Assembly: GCA_965371445.1 (NCBI GenBank)
Contig: CBDUYN010000248.1
Coordinates: 1-11,958 of the forward strand
Origin: DASWIG01 sp965371445
GTDB taxonomy: Bacteria > Acidobacteriota > Thermoanaerobaculia > Multivoradales > J023
Length of the DNA stretch: 11,958 bases
Direction of reading: 5' to 3'
Of this stretch, positions 1 through 7,467 are shown piece after piece; within the stretch, counting starts at the first letter, position 1, and the number at the start of each line of letters is the position of its first letter. The translations under genes were made by a program, and so were the position numbers. Below the pieces are notes generated by a model, which did not search any database, was not told where the DNA came from, and was given only the letters and a program-made list of their open reading frames with translations.

Positions 1-90
1 GCCAGCCCCTGGGTCAACGCCAGCCCCTGGGTCAACGCCAGCCCCTGGGTCAACGCCAGCCCCTGGGTCAACGGCATTCCCTGGGAAACC
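1..90 (+). repeat. 18-bp tandem repeat encoding ASPWVN
   Basis: Four identical copies of gccagcccctgggtcaac lie at 1-18, 19-36, 37-54 and 55-72, followed by a diverged fifth copy at 73-90. The unit is a multiple of three, so changes in copy number keep the reading frame. Identity at the DNA level, including third codon positions, points to recent expansion. The array touches the window edge, so its full length is unknown. Confidence 0.95.
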
Positions 91-159
91 GATGCCTACA
101 ACTGGTCCAGCGGCTTGACGGAAGCGATGGAAGTCAACCTCTGGGTCGCGAACGAGTAG
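1..159 (+). CDS. C-terminal fragment of a protein ending in ASPWVN hexapeptide repeats
   Basis: Frame 1 is open from the first base to the TAG at 157-159, giving 52 residues of a gene that begins upstream of the window. The fragment reads as four perfect ASPWVN units, a degenerate fifth unit (GIPWET), then a 22-residue tail ending NLWVANE. Tryptophan recurs every six residues and the tail keeps faint echoes of the unit (YNWSS, NLWVAN). No catalytic motif is visible because the rest of the protein is missing. Short Trp-containing C-terminal repeats occur in some secreted bacterial proteins, including certain subtilisin-like (S8) peptidases, so an exported protein is a reasonable guess, but nothing here proves it. 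The reading frame is well supported by the repeat period and the clean stop; the function is unknown. Confidence 0.6.
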   Translation, partial: ASPWVNASPWVNASPWVNASPWVNGIPWETDAYNWSSGLTEAMEVNLWVANE

Positions 160-167
160 CCCAGGAG

Positions 168-219
168 GGCCGGGGAGAGTCGGGGGAAGATCCTCCGTTC
201 TCCCCGGGCCCGGCCTTTG
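168..219 (+). terminator. Hairpin terminator candidate after the repeat-protein gene
   Basis: A long stem-loop lies between the upstream stop and the kinase start. The outer arm at 168-178 (ggccggggaga) pairs with 199-210 allowing one bulged G, and an inner arm at 181-187 pairs with 191-197 through one G-U wobble, leaving a 3-base loop. It is followed by a short T-rich stretch (ctttgtt, 214-220). The stem is strong and the T tract is short, so intrinsic termination is likely but not certain. It would separate the upstream gene from the kinase gene at 233. Confidence 0.5.
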
Positions 220-232
220 TTAAGGTAGCGGC

Positions 233-3200
233 ATGTTCGTTCGGACCTGGGGCATGTTGTGGCTCTCCCTCACCCTGCCGGGCGTTCTCGAAGCGCGTCC
301 TCGACCGATGCGCTTCGAGCCGCTTTCCATCGAGGAAGGCCTGTCGCAAAGCGTCGTCAACTGCATCCTCCAGGACCGCCTCGGCTTCCTGTGGCTCGGT
401 ACCCAGGACGGGCTCAACCGCTACGACGGCTACGGCTTCACGCTCTACCACGACGCAGGGGATCCCGGCTCCCTGGCCGACGACTGGATCCTGGCGATCG
501 CTGAAGACCCCTCGGGCGACCTGTGGATCGGCACGGAAGGAGGAGGCCTCGCCCGCTGGCGGCGCAGCACCGATTCCTTCGTCAGCTACCGGCACGATCC
601 TGAGGATCCCGGAACCCTTTCCGGAGACCGGGTCGTGGCGATCACCTGGGATCAAGCCGGGAACCTATGGATCGGGACCCTGGAGTCGGGCCTGAACCGT
701 TTCGATCCGTCGACGGGGATTTTCCAACGCTTCCGTCACGAGCCGTCCGATCCCGCGAGCCTGGCCCATGACCAGGTCGGCGTCGTCTACGAGGATCGTG
801 AGGGGAACCTCTGGGTGGGGACCGAAGGTGGCCTGGGCCGCTTCGACGCCGCGCGGCAGGGCTTCGTCCACTTCCGGCACGATCCGGCGGATCCCCAAAG
901 CCTGAGCGACGACGGCGTGCGTGCGATCCTCGAGGACCGCCAAGGCGCCCTATGGATCGGCACCCACGAGGGGCTCAATCGATTCGATCGTCGCGGTGGC
1001 AGCTTCGAACGTTTCCTCCACGACCCCGGGGATGCCGACAGCCTGAGCCACGACTGGGTTCGTTCTCTCCTGGAAGACCGCGACGGCCGTCTCTGGATCG
1101 GTACCGACGGCGGGCTGAACCTGTGGCAGGAAGCGCGGCGGAGCTTCGCCAGCTACCGCTCCCTCTCCAACTCCCGCGACAGCCTGGGCAGCGACCAGAT
1201 CGTCGACCTCTACGAGGATCGCAGCGGCCTTCTCTGGATTGGAACGATCGGTGGCGGCGCCAGCAAATGGAACCCCGGCACGTGGTCGTTTCCGCACTAC
1301 CGGAGTGAGGGCGCCGCGAGCCGAGCCGTCTTCGCGATCTCGGAAGACCCCGGGGGGACTCTCTGGATCGGGACCTTTGGCGGGTTGGAGCGTCTCGACC
1401 GGGCGGCGGAAGGCCGCCGGACCCGCTACGGCCACGATCCCCGCGACGCGGCGAGCCTGAGCGACGACCGGGTGACCGCCCTCGTCCACGACCGGGAGGG
1501 GGTGCTGTGGGTCGGCACCTACGCCGGGGGCCTCAACCGTTTCGACGGCGGCGCCGGCTTTGCGCGTTATCTGCACGATCCGCGAAGGGCCGAGACCCTG
1601 AGCGCCAACGCGGTGACCGTGCTTTTTGAGGACCACCTCGGCAAGCTGTGGATCGGCACCTACGGCGGGGGGCTCAACCTACACTTGGGCGACGGCACCT
1701 TCGCTCGCTTTCGCCACGATCCGGGCGATCCCACAAGCCTCGGCAACGAAAGGGTCTTCTCGTTGGCCGAGGACCCCTCCGGCCGGCTCTGGCTCGCGAC
1801 CGACGGCGGGGGCCTCAACCTCTTCGAGCCCGACACCGGGACCTTCCTGCGCCTGCTGAACGATCCCGACGCCACCGGCAGCCTCTCCAGCAACGAGCTG
1901 ATCGCGGTCCACGTCGACGCGGCGGGACAGCTCTGGGTAGGAACCAAGGGCAGCGGCCTCGACAAGCTCTTAAGCCTCGACCTGGCGACGGGGCGGGCGA
2001 CGTTTAAAAACTATTCCCGAGCCGAGGGCTTGCCCGGCCAAAAAGTTTGGGGAATCCTCTCCGATTCCACCGGCAACCTGTGGCTCAGCACCCACAACGG
2101 CCTGGCGAGGTTCAATCCCCGGACCGAGACCTTCAAGAGCTACAGCCAGAGCCACGGCCTGCAGTCGAACGAGTTCAACATGGGCGCGCATCATCGCAGC
2201 GCAAGCGGCGAGCTTTTCTTCGGAGGCGTCAACGGCTTCAACGCCTTTTTCCCAGACCAGATCGAGCCGCGATCGCACGTGCCGGAGATCGTCCTGACTT
2301 CTGTGACCAAGGTCAACCAGCCGGTCCGGTTCGAGCGGCCGGTCTTTGACGTCGACGAGATCTCGTTCGACTACCGCGACTACCTCTTCTCGCTGGAGCT
2401 CGCGGTCCTCGACTTCACCGAGCCGAGCCGGAACCGCTACCGCTACAAGCTCGAGGGTTTCGACGAGGCCTGGATCGACAAAGGCAACCGCCGTTGGGTG
2501 AGCTTCACGAACCTCGATCCCGGTCCCTACGTGCTGCGCCTCCAGGGCGCCAACAGCTACGGGATCTGGAACGAGGAAGGCGCGTCGATTCGCATCTTCG
2601 TCGCGCCACCCCCCTGGAGGACCTGGTGGGCCTACGCGCTCTATGCCCTGGCGGCGGCGGCCACCGTCACCGTCGTGATTCTCATCAACTCCCAGCACCA
2701 GGAGATCGCCCGCGAGCGCGCTCTCGCCGAGCATCAACGCGAGCGGATCAAGGAGCGCGAGCGACTGCTCGAAGAGCTCGAAGAGAAAAACACCGAGCTC
2801 GAACGCTTCAACTACACCGTGTCCCACGACCTGAAAAGTCCGCTCGTGACGATCAAAGGTTTCGTGCGGTTGGCCGAGCGCGACCTGGACGAGAACGATG
2901 CCGAGCGCGCCCGCCAAGACATCGGCCGCGTCGGCGCCGCCGCCCAAAAGATGCAGGGCCTGGTCGACGAGCTCCTCCGGTTGTCTCGCCTCAGCCATCA
3001 GGAGCTGGAAGCGGAGGAGGTCGCGCTCGACGGCCTGGTCGCCGAAGCGCTCGAGCTCGTCGAAGGGCCGGTGTGCGAACGCCGGGCGAAAGTCGAGGTC
3101 CATCCAGGCCTGCCGGTGGTGAAGGGTGACCGGATGCGCCTCCTCGAGGTCTACCAGAACCTCCTCACCAACGCGGTCAAGTACATGGGCGACCAGGAGG

Positions 3201-3484
3201 CGCCGCGCGTCGAGGTGGGGGTGTCGGAGAGGGGAGGCGAAGAGGCCCTCTACGTGCGCGACAACGGCATGGGGATCGACCCGCGCTTCCACCGCAAGAT
3301 CTTCGGGCTTTTTAAACGCCTGAGGACGGTCGAGGAAGGGACCGGAATCGGGCTCGCGGTGGTGAAACGAATCGTCGAGCGGCACGGCGGACGCATCTGG
3401 GTCGAATCGGAAGGAAAGGGGCAGGGCAGCACGTTTTTCTTTACCCTCGCGACGGCGTCCGAGCCGCGAAAAGCGTCCTCGTAG
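233..3484 (+). CDS. Membrane sensor histidine kinase with two Reg_prop beta-propellers and a Y_Y_Y domain
   Basis: This 1083-residue protein is a transmembrane sensor kinase. A signal peptide (MFVRTWGMLWLSLTLPGVLEA) is followed by fourteen repeats of the form LW(I/V)GT..GGLNRF, from about residue 55 to 680, which fits two seven-bladed propellers as in the Bacteroidetes hybrid two-component sensors. A Y_Y_Y immunoglobulin-like domain (about 733-792), one membrane helix (798-818) and a coiled coil (820-860) lead to the kinase core. The core has the H box SHDLKSPL with phospho-acceptor H865, N box NLLTNAVKY (N976, N980), G1 DNGMGID (1010-1016), F box HRKIFGLFKRL and G2 GTGIGLA (from 1036). All ATP-binding motifs are intact, so it should be active. 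Unlike the Bacteroidetes hybrids it has no receiver or AraC output domain, and no response regulator gene lies nearby. The ATG at 233 is preceded by a Shine-Dalgarno-like aaggtag at 222-228. The ligand is unknown; in relatives these propellers sense periplasmic molecules, often carbohydrates. Confidence 0.95.
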   Translation: MFVRTWGMLWLSLTLPGVLEARPRPMRFEPLSIEEGLSQSVVNCILQDRLGFLWLGTQDGLNRYDGYGFTLYHDAGDPGSLADDWILAIAEDPSGDLWIGTEGGGLARWRRSTDSFVSYRHDPEDPGTLSGDRVVAITWDQAGNLWIGTLESGLNRFDPSTGIFQRFRHEPSDPASLAHDQVGVVYEDREGNLWVGTEGGLGRFDAARQGFVHFRHDPADPQSLSDDGVRAILEDRQGALWIGTHEGLNRFDRRGGSFERFLHDPGDADSLSHDWVRSLLEDRDGRLWIGTDGGLNLWQEARRSFASYRSLSNSRDSLGSDQIVDLYEDRSGLLWIGTIGGGASKWNPGTWSFPHYRSEGAASRAVFAISEDPGGTLWIGTFGGLERLDRAAEGRRTRYGHDPRDAASLSDDRVTALVHDREGVLWVGTYAGGLNRFDGGAGFARYLHDPRRAETLSANAVTVLFEDHLGKLWIGTYGGGLNLHLGDGTFARFRHDPGDPTSLGNERVFSLAEDPSGRLWLATDGGGLNLFEPDTGTFLRLLNDPDATGSLSSNELIAVHVDAAGQLWVGTKGSGLDKLLSLDLATGRATFKNYSRAEGLPGQKVWGILSDSTGNLWLSTHNGLARFNPRTETFKSYSQSHGLQSNEFNMGAHHRSASGELFFGGVNGFNAFFPDQIEPRSHVPEIVLTSVTKVNQPVRFERPVFDVDEISFDYRDYLFSLELAVLDFTEPSRNRYRYKLEGFDEAWIDKGNRRWVSFTNLDPGPYVLRLQGANSYGIWNEEGASIRIFVAPPPWRTWWAYALYALAAAATVTVVILINSQHQEIARERALAEHQRERIKERERLLEELEEKNTELERFNYTVSHDLKSPLVTIKGFVRLAERDLDENDAERARQDIGRVGAAAQKMQGLVDELLRLSRLSHQELEAEEVALDGLVAEALELVEGPVCERRAKVEVHPGLPVVKGDRMRLLEVYQNLLTNAVKYMGDQEAPRVEVGVSERGGEEALYVRDNGMGIDPRFHRKIFGLFKRLRTVEEGTGIGLAVVKRIVERHGGRIWVESEGKGQGSTFFFTLATASEPRKASS

Positions 3485-3506
3485 CCGGGACGGCTGAAAC
3501 CTTCGA

Positions 3507-3529
3507 CTGTACATGTCGTATATGTACAG
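3507..3529. promoter_or_regulatory. Perfect inverted repeat, likely GntR operator of the downstream operon
   Basis: CTGTACAT (3507-3514) and ATGTACAG (3522-3529) form a perfect 8-bp inverted repeat with a 7-base spacer, in the 64-base gap between the kinase stop and the start of the GntR/phosphatase gene. GntR-family operators are typically palindromes with GT and AC spaced symmetrically, and YtrA-type regulators usually bind just upstream of their own gene. The AT-rich centre of this otherwise GC-rich region contains possible -10 elements (TATATG at 3519-3524 or TACAGT at 3525-3530), so a bound regulator would block transcription. No other TGTACA element was noticed elsewhere in the window. 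Binding by either of the two GntR proteins encoded downstream is inferred from position. Confidence 0.7.
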
Positions 3530-3548
3530 TAACGACACGGAGCCGTCC

Positions 3549-4577
3549 ATGCTGCTGAACCTCACCGAGCTTTCCCCCGAGCCCATGCACTCCCAGGTGA
3601 CGCGCCAGCTGCGCGCCCGGATCCTGACCGGCGAGCTCGTCGAGGAGACGCCGCTGCCGGCCGTCCGCAGCTTCGCCCGCCAGCACCGGGTCAACGCCCG
3701 GAGCGTCGAGCGGGCCTACGAGGACCTGGAGCGCGAGGGCCTCGTCGAACGTACGGGCGACGGCTTCCGGGTGGCGCCGGTCTCGCCCGAGCAGAAGCGG
3801 GAGCTGGCCCGTACGAAGCTCCTCGAAGACCTGCGGGAGCAGGAGCTGTCGGTCAAGGAGCTGGAGCTGGCCCGCGACATTCAGTGCCGGCTTCTACCGC
3901 CGCCGGAGGTCGTGGGACGCGGCTTCGCCGTTTCCTCGCGCAACGAGCCGGCGCGGTTCGTGGCCGGCGACTTCTACGACGTGATCCGCCATGAGGAGGG
4001 AAGCGTCGGCGTGGTGGTCGCCGACGTGGCGGGAAAGGGCTTCGGCGCCAGCCTCCTGATGGCGTCGGTCAAGGCGACGATGCCGTTTCTCGCCAGCGGC
4101 CGCGGCGTCGAGGCGACGCTTGGCGAGCTCAACCGCCGGCTCTGCCGCGAGCTCGGCAAGCGCGAGTTCGTGGCCCTCGCCTACGCCCGCTTCGACCCCG
4201 CGACACGCCGGCTGTCGATTTCGAACGCCGGGTTGCCCGACCCCTACCTGCTGCGCCTCGACGGTACCGTCGAGGCGGTGGCCGTCCCCGGGGAGCGGCT
4301 CCCCCTGGGCCTGCGCCAGGACGCCTCCTACGAGAGCCGCGAGGTCACGCTCGCGCCGGGCGAGCGTCTCCTCCTCCTCTCCGACGGCATCCCCGAGGCG
4401 CGCCGCAGGGACGGCGAGCCGCTGGGCTACGAAGCCCTCGAGGAGATCGTGCGTAACCTTGAAGCCGAGCGCGACGAGGCGTGGCTCGATCGGCTCCTCG
4501 AGCGGGTCCGCGAAGAAACCCAACCCGAAATCGAGGACGACTGGACGGCGGTCGTCCTCGAGAGCCGGGAGCTTTGA
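3549..4577 (+). CDS. GntR (YtrA-type) DNA-binding domain fused to a SpoIIE/RsbU-type PPM phosphatase
   Basis: This 342-residue protein joins two domains rarely seen together. Residues about 8-77 are a winged helix of the GntR/YtrA type (SQVTRQLRARILTGEL ... RAYEDLEREGLVER). A charged helical linker (about 80-112) contains the LARDIQCRLLPP motif that precedes RsbU/SpoIIE-type phosphatases. The PPM domain (about 120-340) keeps the metal-binding acidic residues: GDFYD (D141, D144), ADVAGKG (D159), LLSDGIPE (D279) and EDDWT (D330-D331). It should therefore be an active Mn/Mg-dependent Ser/Thr phosphatase. The ATG at 3549 is chosen over the in-frame ATG at 3513, since 3513 lies inside the operator palindrome and the product from 3549 begins MLLNLTEL, matching MLLHLTEL of the next gene. 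It heads the transporter operon and is probably autoregulated. The phosphatase substrate is not identifiable here: no anti-sigma kinase or antagonist gene is present. Confidence 0.88.
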   Translation: MLLNLTELSPEPMHSQVTRQLRARILTGELVEETPLPAVRSFARQHRVNARSVERAYEDLEREGLVERTGDGFRVAPVSPEQKRELARTKLLEDLREQELSVKELELARDIQCRLLPPPEVVGRGFAVSSRNEPARFVAGDFYDVIRHEEGSVGVVVADVAGKGFGASLLMASVKATMPFLASGRGVEATLGELNRRLCRELGKREFVALAYARFDPATRRLSISNAGLPDPYLLRLDGTVEAVAVPGERLPLGLRQDASYESREVTLAPGERLLLLSDGIPEARRRDGEPLGYEALEEIVRNLEAERDEAWLDRLLERVREETQPEIEDDWTAVVLESREL

Positions 4578-4587
4578 GGCTTCGACG

Positions 4588-4971
4588 ATGCTGCTTCACC
4601 TGACAGAGCTCTCCTCGGAGCCGCTCCACAGCCAGATCTCGCGCCAGCTGCGGGCCAAGGTCCTGGCCGGGCACCTGGAGGAGGGCGAGGTCCTGCCGTC
4701 GATCCGAGGGCTCGCCCGCGAGCAGCGCGTCAGCGTCATCACCGTGCAGCGGGCCTATGAGAACCTGGAGCGGGAGGGACTGATTCAGCCCCGCCGCGGC
4801 AAGGGTTTTTTCGTCCGGTCCCTGTCGGAGAAAAGGAAGGCTAGAATGGCCGAGGAACGATTCCTGAAAGCTCTCGAACGACTGGTGGAAGACGCGGTGG
4901 CCGAAGGGCTCGACCTCCCCGAGCTTCGCCGGCTCTTCGAAGACGTCTTGACGGCAAGGAGCCCGGCATGA
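4588..4971 (+). CDS. YtrA-type GntR family transcriptional regulator
   Basis: A compact 127-residue regulator of the YtrA subfamily, the usual size for this group, which lacks the large effector domain of other GntR proteins. Residues about 8-78 form the winged helix, with the recognition region RVSVITVQRAYENLEREGLIQ and the wing GKGFFV. Residues 80-127 form a short helical dimerisation tail. About 60% of the first 65 residues are identical to the N-terminus of the preceding GntR/phosphatase, so the two are clear paralogues, although their recognition helices differ (VNARSVERAY against VSVITVQRAY). The ATG at 4588 follows the upstream stop by 10 bases with a weak gagg signal. The gene overlaps the next ABC gene by ATGA at 4968-4971, the typical linkage of YtrA regulators with the transporter they repress. 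It probably binds the inverted repeat at 3507-3529. Confidence 0.93.
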   Translation: MLLHLTELSSEPLHSQISRQLRAKVLAGHLEEGEVLPSIRGLAREQRVSVITVQRAYENLEREGLIQPRRGKGFFVRSLSEKRKARMAEERFLKALERLVEDAVAEGLDLPELRRLFEDVLTARSPA

Positions 4972-5876
4972 CGACGGAGATGGCCTTTTCCCTGCGCGCC
5001 GTGACGAAGTCCTACGGCCCCTCGGACGGGGACGACTTCACCCTGGGTCCGCTCGACCTCGAGCTCGAGCCGGGCCGCGTGCTCGCCTTCGTAGGCCCGA
5101 ACGGCGCCGGCAAGACGACGACGATGAACTGCCTCGCGGGGCTTCTGCGCCCCGACGCCGGGGAGGTCACCGTCTTCGGCCGGAACTTGGCCGCGGCGGA
5201 GACGTCCTGGAAGGAGGACGTCGGTTACGTCGGCGAGAGCTCCGGCTTTTACCGCCGGTGGACGGTGGCCGAGAACCTCCGTTTCCTGGAGCGCTTCTTT
5301 CCGCGCTGGTCGAGCGCGCGCGCCCAGGAGCTCGTCGAGCGCTTCGGTCTGGCGCTTCGCAAGAAGGTGAAGGATCTCTCGCGAGGCAACCACACGAAGC
5401 TCGCGTTGGTGGCGGCGCTCGCCATGGAGCCGCGCCTCTTGCTCCTCGACGAGCCCACCGCCGGCCTCGATCCGGTGGTGCGGCGCGAGGTTCTGGACGT
5501 CCTCTGGGAGGTGCTCGAAGACGGCGAGCGGGCGATTTTTTATTCGACCCACATCCTCTCCGACGTCAGCCGCCTGGCCGACGAGATCGCCTTCCTGCGC
5601 GATGGGCGGCTCCTGGAGCGAAGCTCCAAGGAAGGGCTCACCGACGCCTGGCGCAAGGTGACGTTTCGCCTCGCGGGCCACGAATGGGTGCGTTTTCCCG
5701 AGGCCTACGAGCACAAGCGTACGGGCGACGAGCACCAACTACTGACGAACGACTACGAGACGACGCGCGCCCAACTCGCCGAGCTGGGTGCCCGCGACGT
5801 CCAGGCCTCGCGGCTGCCGATCGACGAGATCGCGGTCGCGCTCCTGCGGGGGAGAAATGATGTGGCTGCTGGCTAA
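4968..5876 (+). CDS. ABC transporter ATP-binding protein (YtrB/EcsA-like)
   Basis: A 302-residue nucleotide-binding subunit that would energise the permease encoded next to it. Walker A is GPNGAGKT (43-50, K49), the signature is LSRGNHTKL (S138) in place of the common LSGGQ, Walker B is LLLLDEPTAGLD (D161, E162), and the switch histidine is H195 in YSTH. The last 90 or so residues form an accessory domain as in drug and antibiotic exporters of this class. The divergent signature resembles the LSKGM/YSRGM forms common in ABC-2 type exporters. The start at 4968 overlaps the GntR stop and has aagga at 4956-4960 as ribosome binding site. The 3' end overlaps the permease gene by 20 bases, consistent with translational coupling. 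The substrate is unknown; relatives in ytr operons respond to cell-wall-active compounds. Confidence 0.93.
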   Translation: MTTEMAFSLRAVTKSYGPSDGDDFTLGPLDLELEPGRVLAFVGPNGAGKTTTMNCLAGLLRPDAGEVTVFGRNLAAAETSWKEDVGYVGESSGFYRRWTVAENLRFLERFFPRWSSARAQELVERFGLALRKKVKDLSRGNHTKLALVAALAMEPRLLLLDEPTAGLDPVVRREVLDVLWEVLEDGERAIFYSTHILSDVSRLADEIAFLRDGRLLERSSKEGLTDAWRKVTFRLAGHEWVRFPEAYEHKRTGDEHQLLTNDYETTRAQLAELGARDVQASRLPIDEIAVALLRGRNDVAAG

Positions 5877-6540
5877 AACCGAGCTCCGCTACTGGAGCGT
5901 CACGATCGCCGGGGGCTACGCCCTGGCGGCAGTTCTCGCCGTCGCTCTCCTCCTCGAGCGCTCGACGAAGGGCACGACGGCGACGGACCAGCACCTCGGA
6001 ATGCTGGCGATCCTCACCTTCGTCCCGTACTATGTCGCCCTCGGCGTCATCGCTCGCGGCAACCGGACGGAGAACCGCCTGGCGCTTCATCTCCTACTGC
6101 CGGTCCGTCCTCGCCAGGTGGGCGTCGCCCGGATCCTGGTCGCCGTCGTGATCGCCCTTCTCGGGCTTGCCCTGGGGACGCTTTACGTCGCCGCGGCAGG
6201 CACCCTCGGCTATCCCTCTCTCTCGGCCGGCGATCTCCTGACCTTGAATCTCCTGGTCTTCCTCCTGGGGCAGACCTACTACCTGGTCGACGAGGCCAAG
6301 GCGCGGGGTTCCCGGAAGGTCCGTTTCGGCTGGCCGATCGCCTGGGTGACGTTTCTTTTTCTGGTCTTCCTGCTGCCTCCACCGGAAGAGCAGGAAGCGA
6401 TGTCGCTCGCCTGGGAACGGCTCCTCGACTCGCCCTTGCGGCTCGCTCTCTACGCTCTCGCGGCTCCCGCCATCCTGGCGCTCAACCTGTGGCTTTTCGA
6501 GCGCCGGAAGAGCTGGCTCGCCGCGGGTTGTGAAACCTGA
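5857..6540 (+). CDS. ABC-2 type transporter permease, six predicted membrane helices
   Basis: A 227-residue hydrophobic protein with about six membrane segments at residues 12-33, 47-66, 90-116, 126-144, 157-174 and 194-214, and short basic cytoplasmic turns such as ARGNRTENR and ERRKSW. It has no recognisable catalytic motif; its identity rests on topology and on overlapping the ABC ATPase gene. The MM start at 5857 is preferred over the in-frame ATG at 5788, because the purine-rich gggggag at 5848-5854 lies directly upstream and the extension from 5788 is arginine-rich and only reflects overlap with the ATPase gene. It probably forms the membrane half of exporter module 1. The next gene begins 18 bases after its stop. 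Confidence 0.85.
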   Translation: MMWLLAKTELRYWSVTIAGGYALAAVLAVALLLERSTKGTTATDQHLGMLAILTFVPYYVALGVIARGNRTENRLALHLLLPVRPRQVGVARILVAVVIALLGLALGTLYVAAAGTLGYPSLSAGDLLTLNLLVFLLGQTYYLVDEAKARGSRKVRFGWPIAWVTFLFLVFLLPPPEEQEAMSLAWERLLDSPLRLALYALAAPAILALNLWLFERRKSWLAAGCET

Positions 6541-6558
6541 ACCGGAGGAAGAAAAAAC

Positions 6559-7467
6559 ATGTCCTACGCACTCACCCTCGAAGGGGTGACCAAGAGATTC
6601 GGCGCGGTCACCGCCGTCGACGACGTCTCGCTCGCCATTCAGGAAGGCACGATCTACGGCTTTCTGGGACAAAACGGTGCCGGCAAGACGACGACGATCC
6701 GCATGATCATGTCGATTCTTTATCCCGACGAAGGCTCGATCAAGATCCTCGGCCATCCGACCGCCGAGGCCATCAAGGACCGGCTCGGCTACCTGCCCGA
6801 GGAAAAGGGCCTCTACAAGAAGATGACGGCGGGAGAGATCCTCACCTACTTCGGACGGCTGAAGGGCCTGGGAAAAAAAGAGGCCAAAAAACGCGCCACC
6901 GAGCTTCTCGAACGCTTCGGCCTCGGCGAATGGATCGACAAGAAGTGCGAGACCCTCTCGAAGGGCATGGGCCAAAAAGTCCAGGTCTTGGGGACGCTCA
7001 TCCATTCGCCCGACTTCGTGATCTTGGACGAGCCCTTCTCGGGCCTCGACCCGGTCAACGTCGACGTGATGAAAGACGTCATCCTGGAGATGAAACGCGA
7101 CGGACGGACCGTCATTTTTTCGACCCACATCATGGAGCAGGCGGAAAAGCTCTGCGATTCGATTTTCCTGATCCACAAGGGTAAAAAGCTCCTCGACGGG
7201 CCGCTCTCCGAGGTCCGCTCCTCGGGCGACCACGGCATCCACATCGACTACGACGGCGACGGGACGATCCTCAAAGGCCTTGCCGGCGTCGAGCGCGTCA
7301 ACGATTCGGGCAAGACCGCCGAGATCTTCCTCGCCGCAGGCCATGATGCGCAGGAGATCCTGGCGCAGCTGGTCGGTAAACTGACGATCCGCCGCTTCGA
7401 CTTGCGCGAGCCGTCGCTTCACGAGATCTTCATCCGTGCCGTGGGAGGAGAGAACCATGATGAATAG
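6559..7467 (+). CDS. ABC transporter ATP-binding protein (NatA/YhaQ-like)
   Basis: A second 302-residue ATPase, clearly different from the first. Walker A is GQNGAGKT (37-44, K43), the signature is LSKGMGQKV (S134), Walker B is VILDEPFSGLD (D157, E158), and the switch histidine is H190 in FSTH. The region after about residue 215 matches the C-terminal accessory domain (DUF4162 type) of NatA/YhaQ ATPases. The ribosome binding site ggagga (6544-6549) is the strongest in the operon, 9 bases before the ATG, and could support independent or higher translation of this module. The gene overlaps the following permease by 11 bases. In characterised relatives such proteins drive export of Na+ or of hydrophobic or toxic compounds; the substrate here cannot be read from sequence. 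Confidence 0.94.
   Translation: MSYALTLEGVTKRFGAVTAVDDVSLAIQEGTIYGFLGQNGAGKTTTIRMIMSILYPDEGSIKILGHPTAEAIKDRLGYLPEEKGLYKKMTAGEILTYFGRLKGLGKKEAKKRATELLERFGLGEWIDKKCETLSKGMGQKVQVLGTLIHSPDFVILDEPFSGLDPVNVDVMKDVILEMKRDGRTVIFSTHIMEQAEKLCDSIFLIHKGKKLLDGPLSEVRSSGDHGIHIDYDGDGTILKGLAGVERVNDSGKTAEIFLAAGHDAQEILAQLVGKLTIRRFDLREPSLHEIFIRAVGGENHDE

Noticed and set aside
3483..3495. Terminator after the kinase gene (agccg-gga-cggct)
   Set aside because: The stem is only 5 bp and the following bases (gaaacc) are not T-rich, so kinase transcripts may read into the next operon.
1970..3694. Long minus-strand open frame of 574 codons opposite the kinase
   Set aside because: It mirrors the codon structure of the well-supported kinase gene, a common effect of high GC; the translation shows no domain and no start signal.
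4120..4971. Extended start for the small GntR regulator
   Set aside because: The extension lies out of frame inside the phosphatase gene and is Ser/Arg-rich; the ATG at 4588 gives a normal YtrA-length protein matching its paralogue from residue 1.
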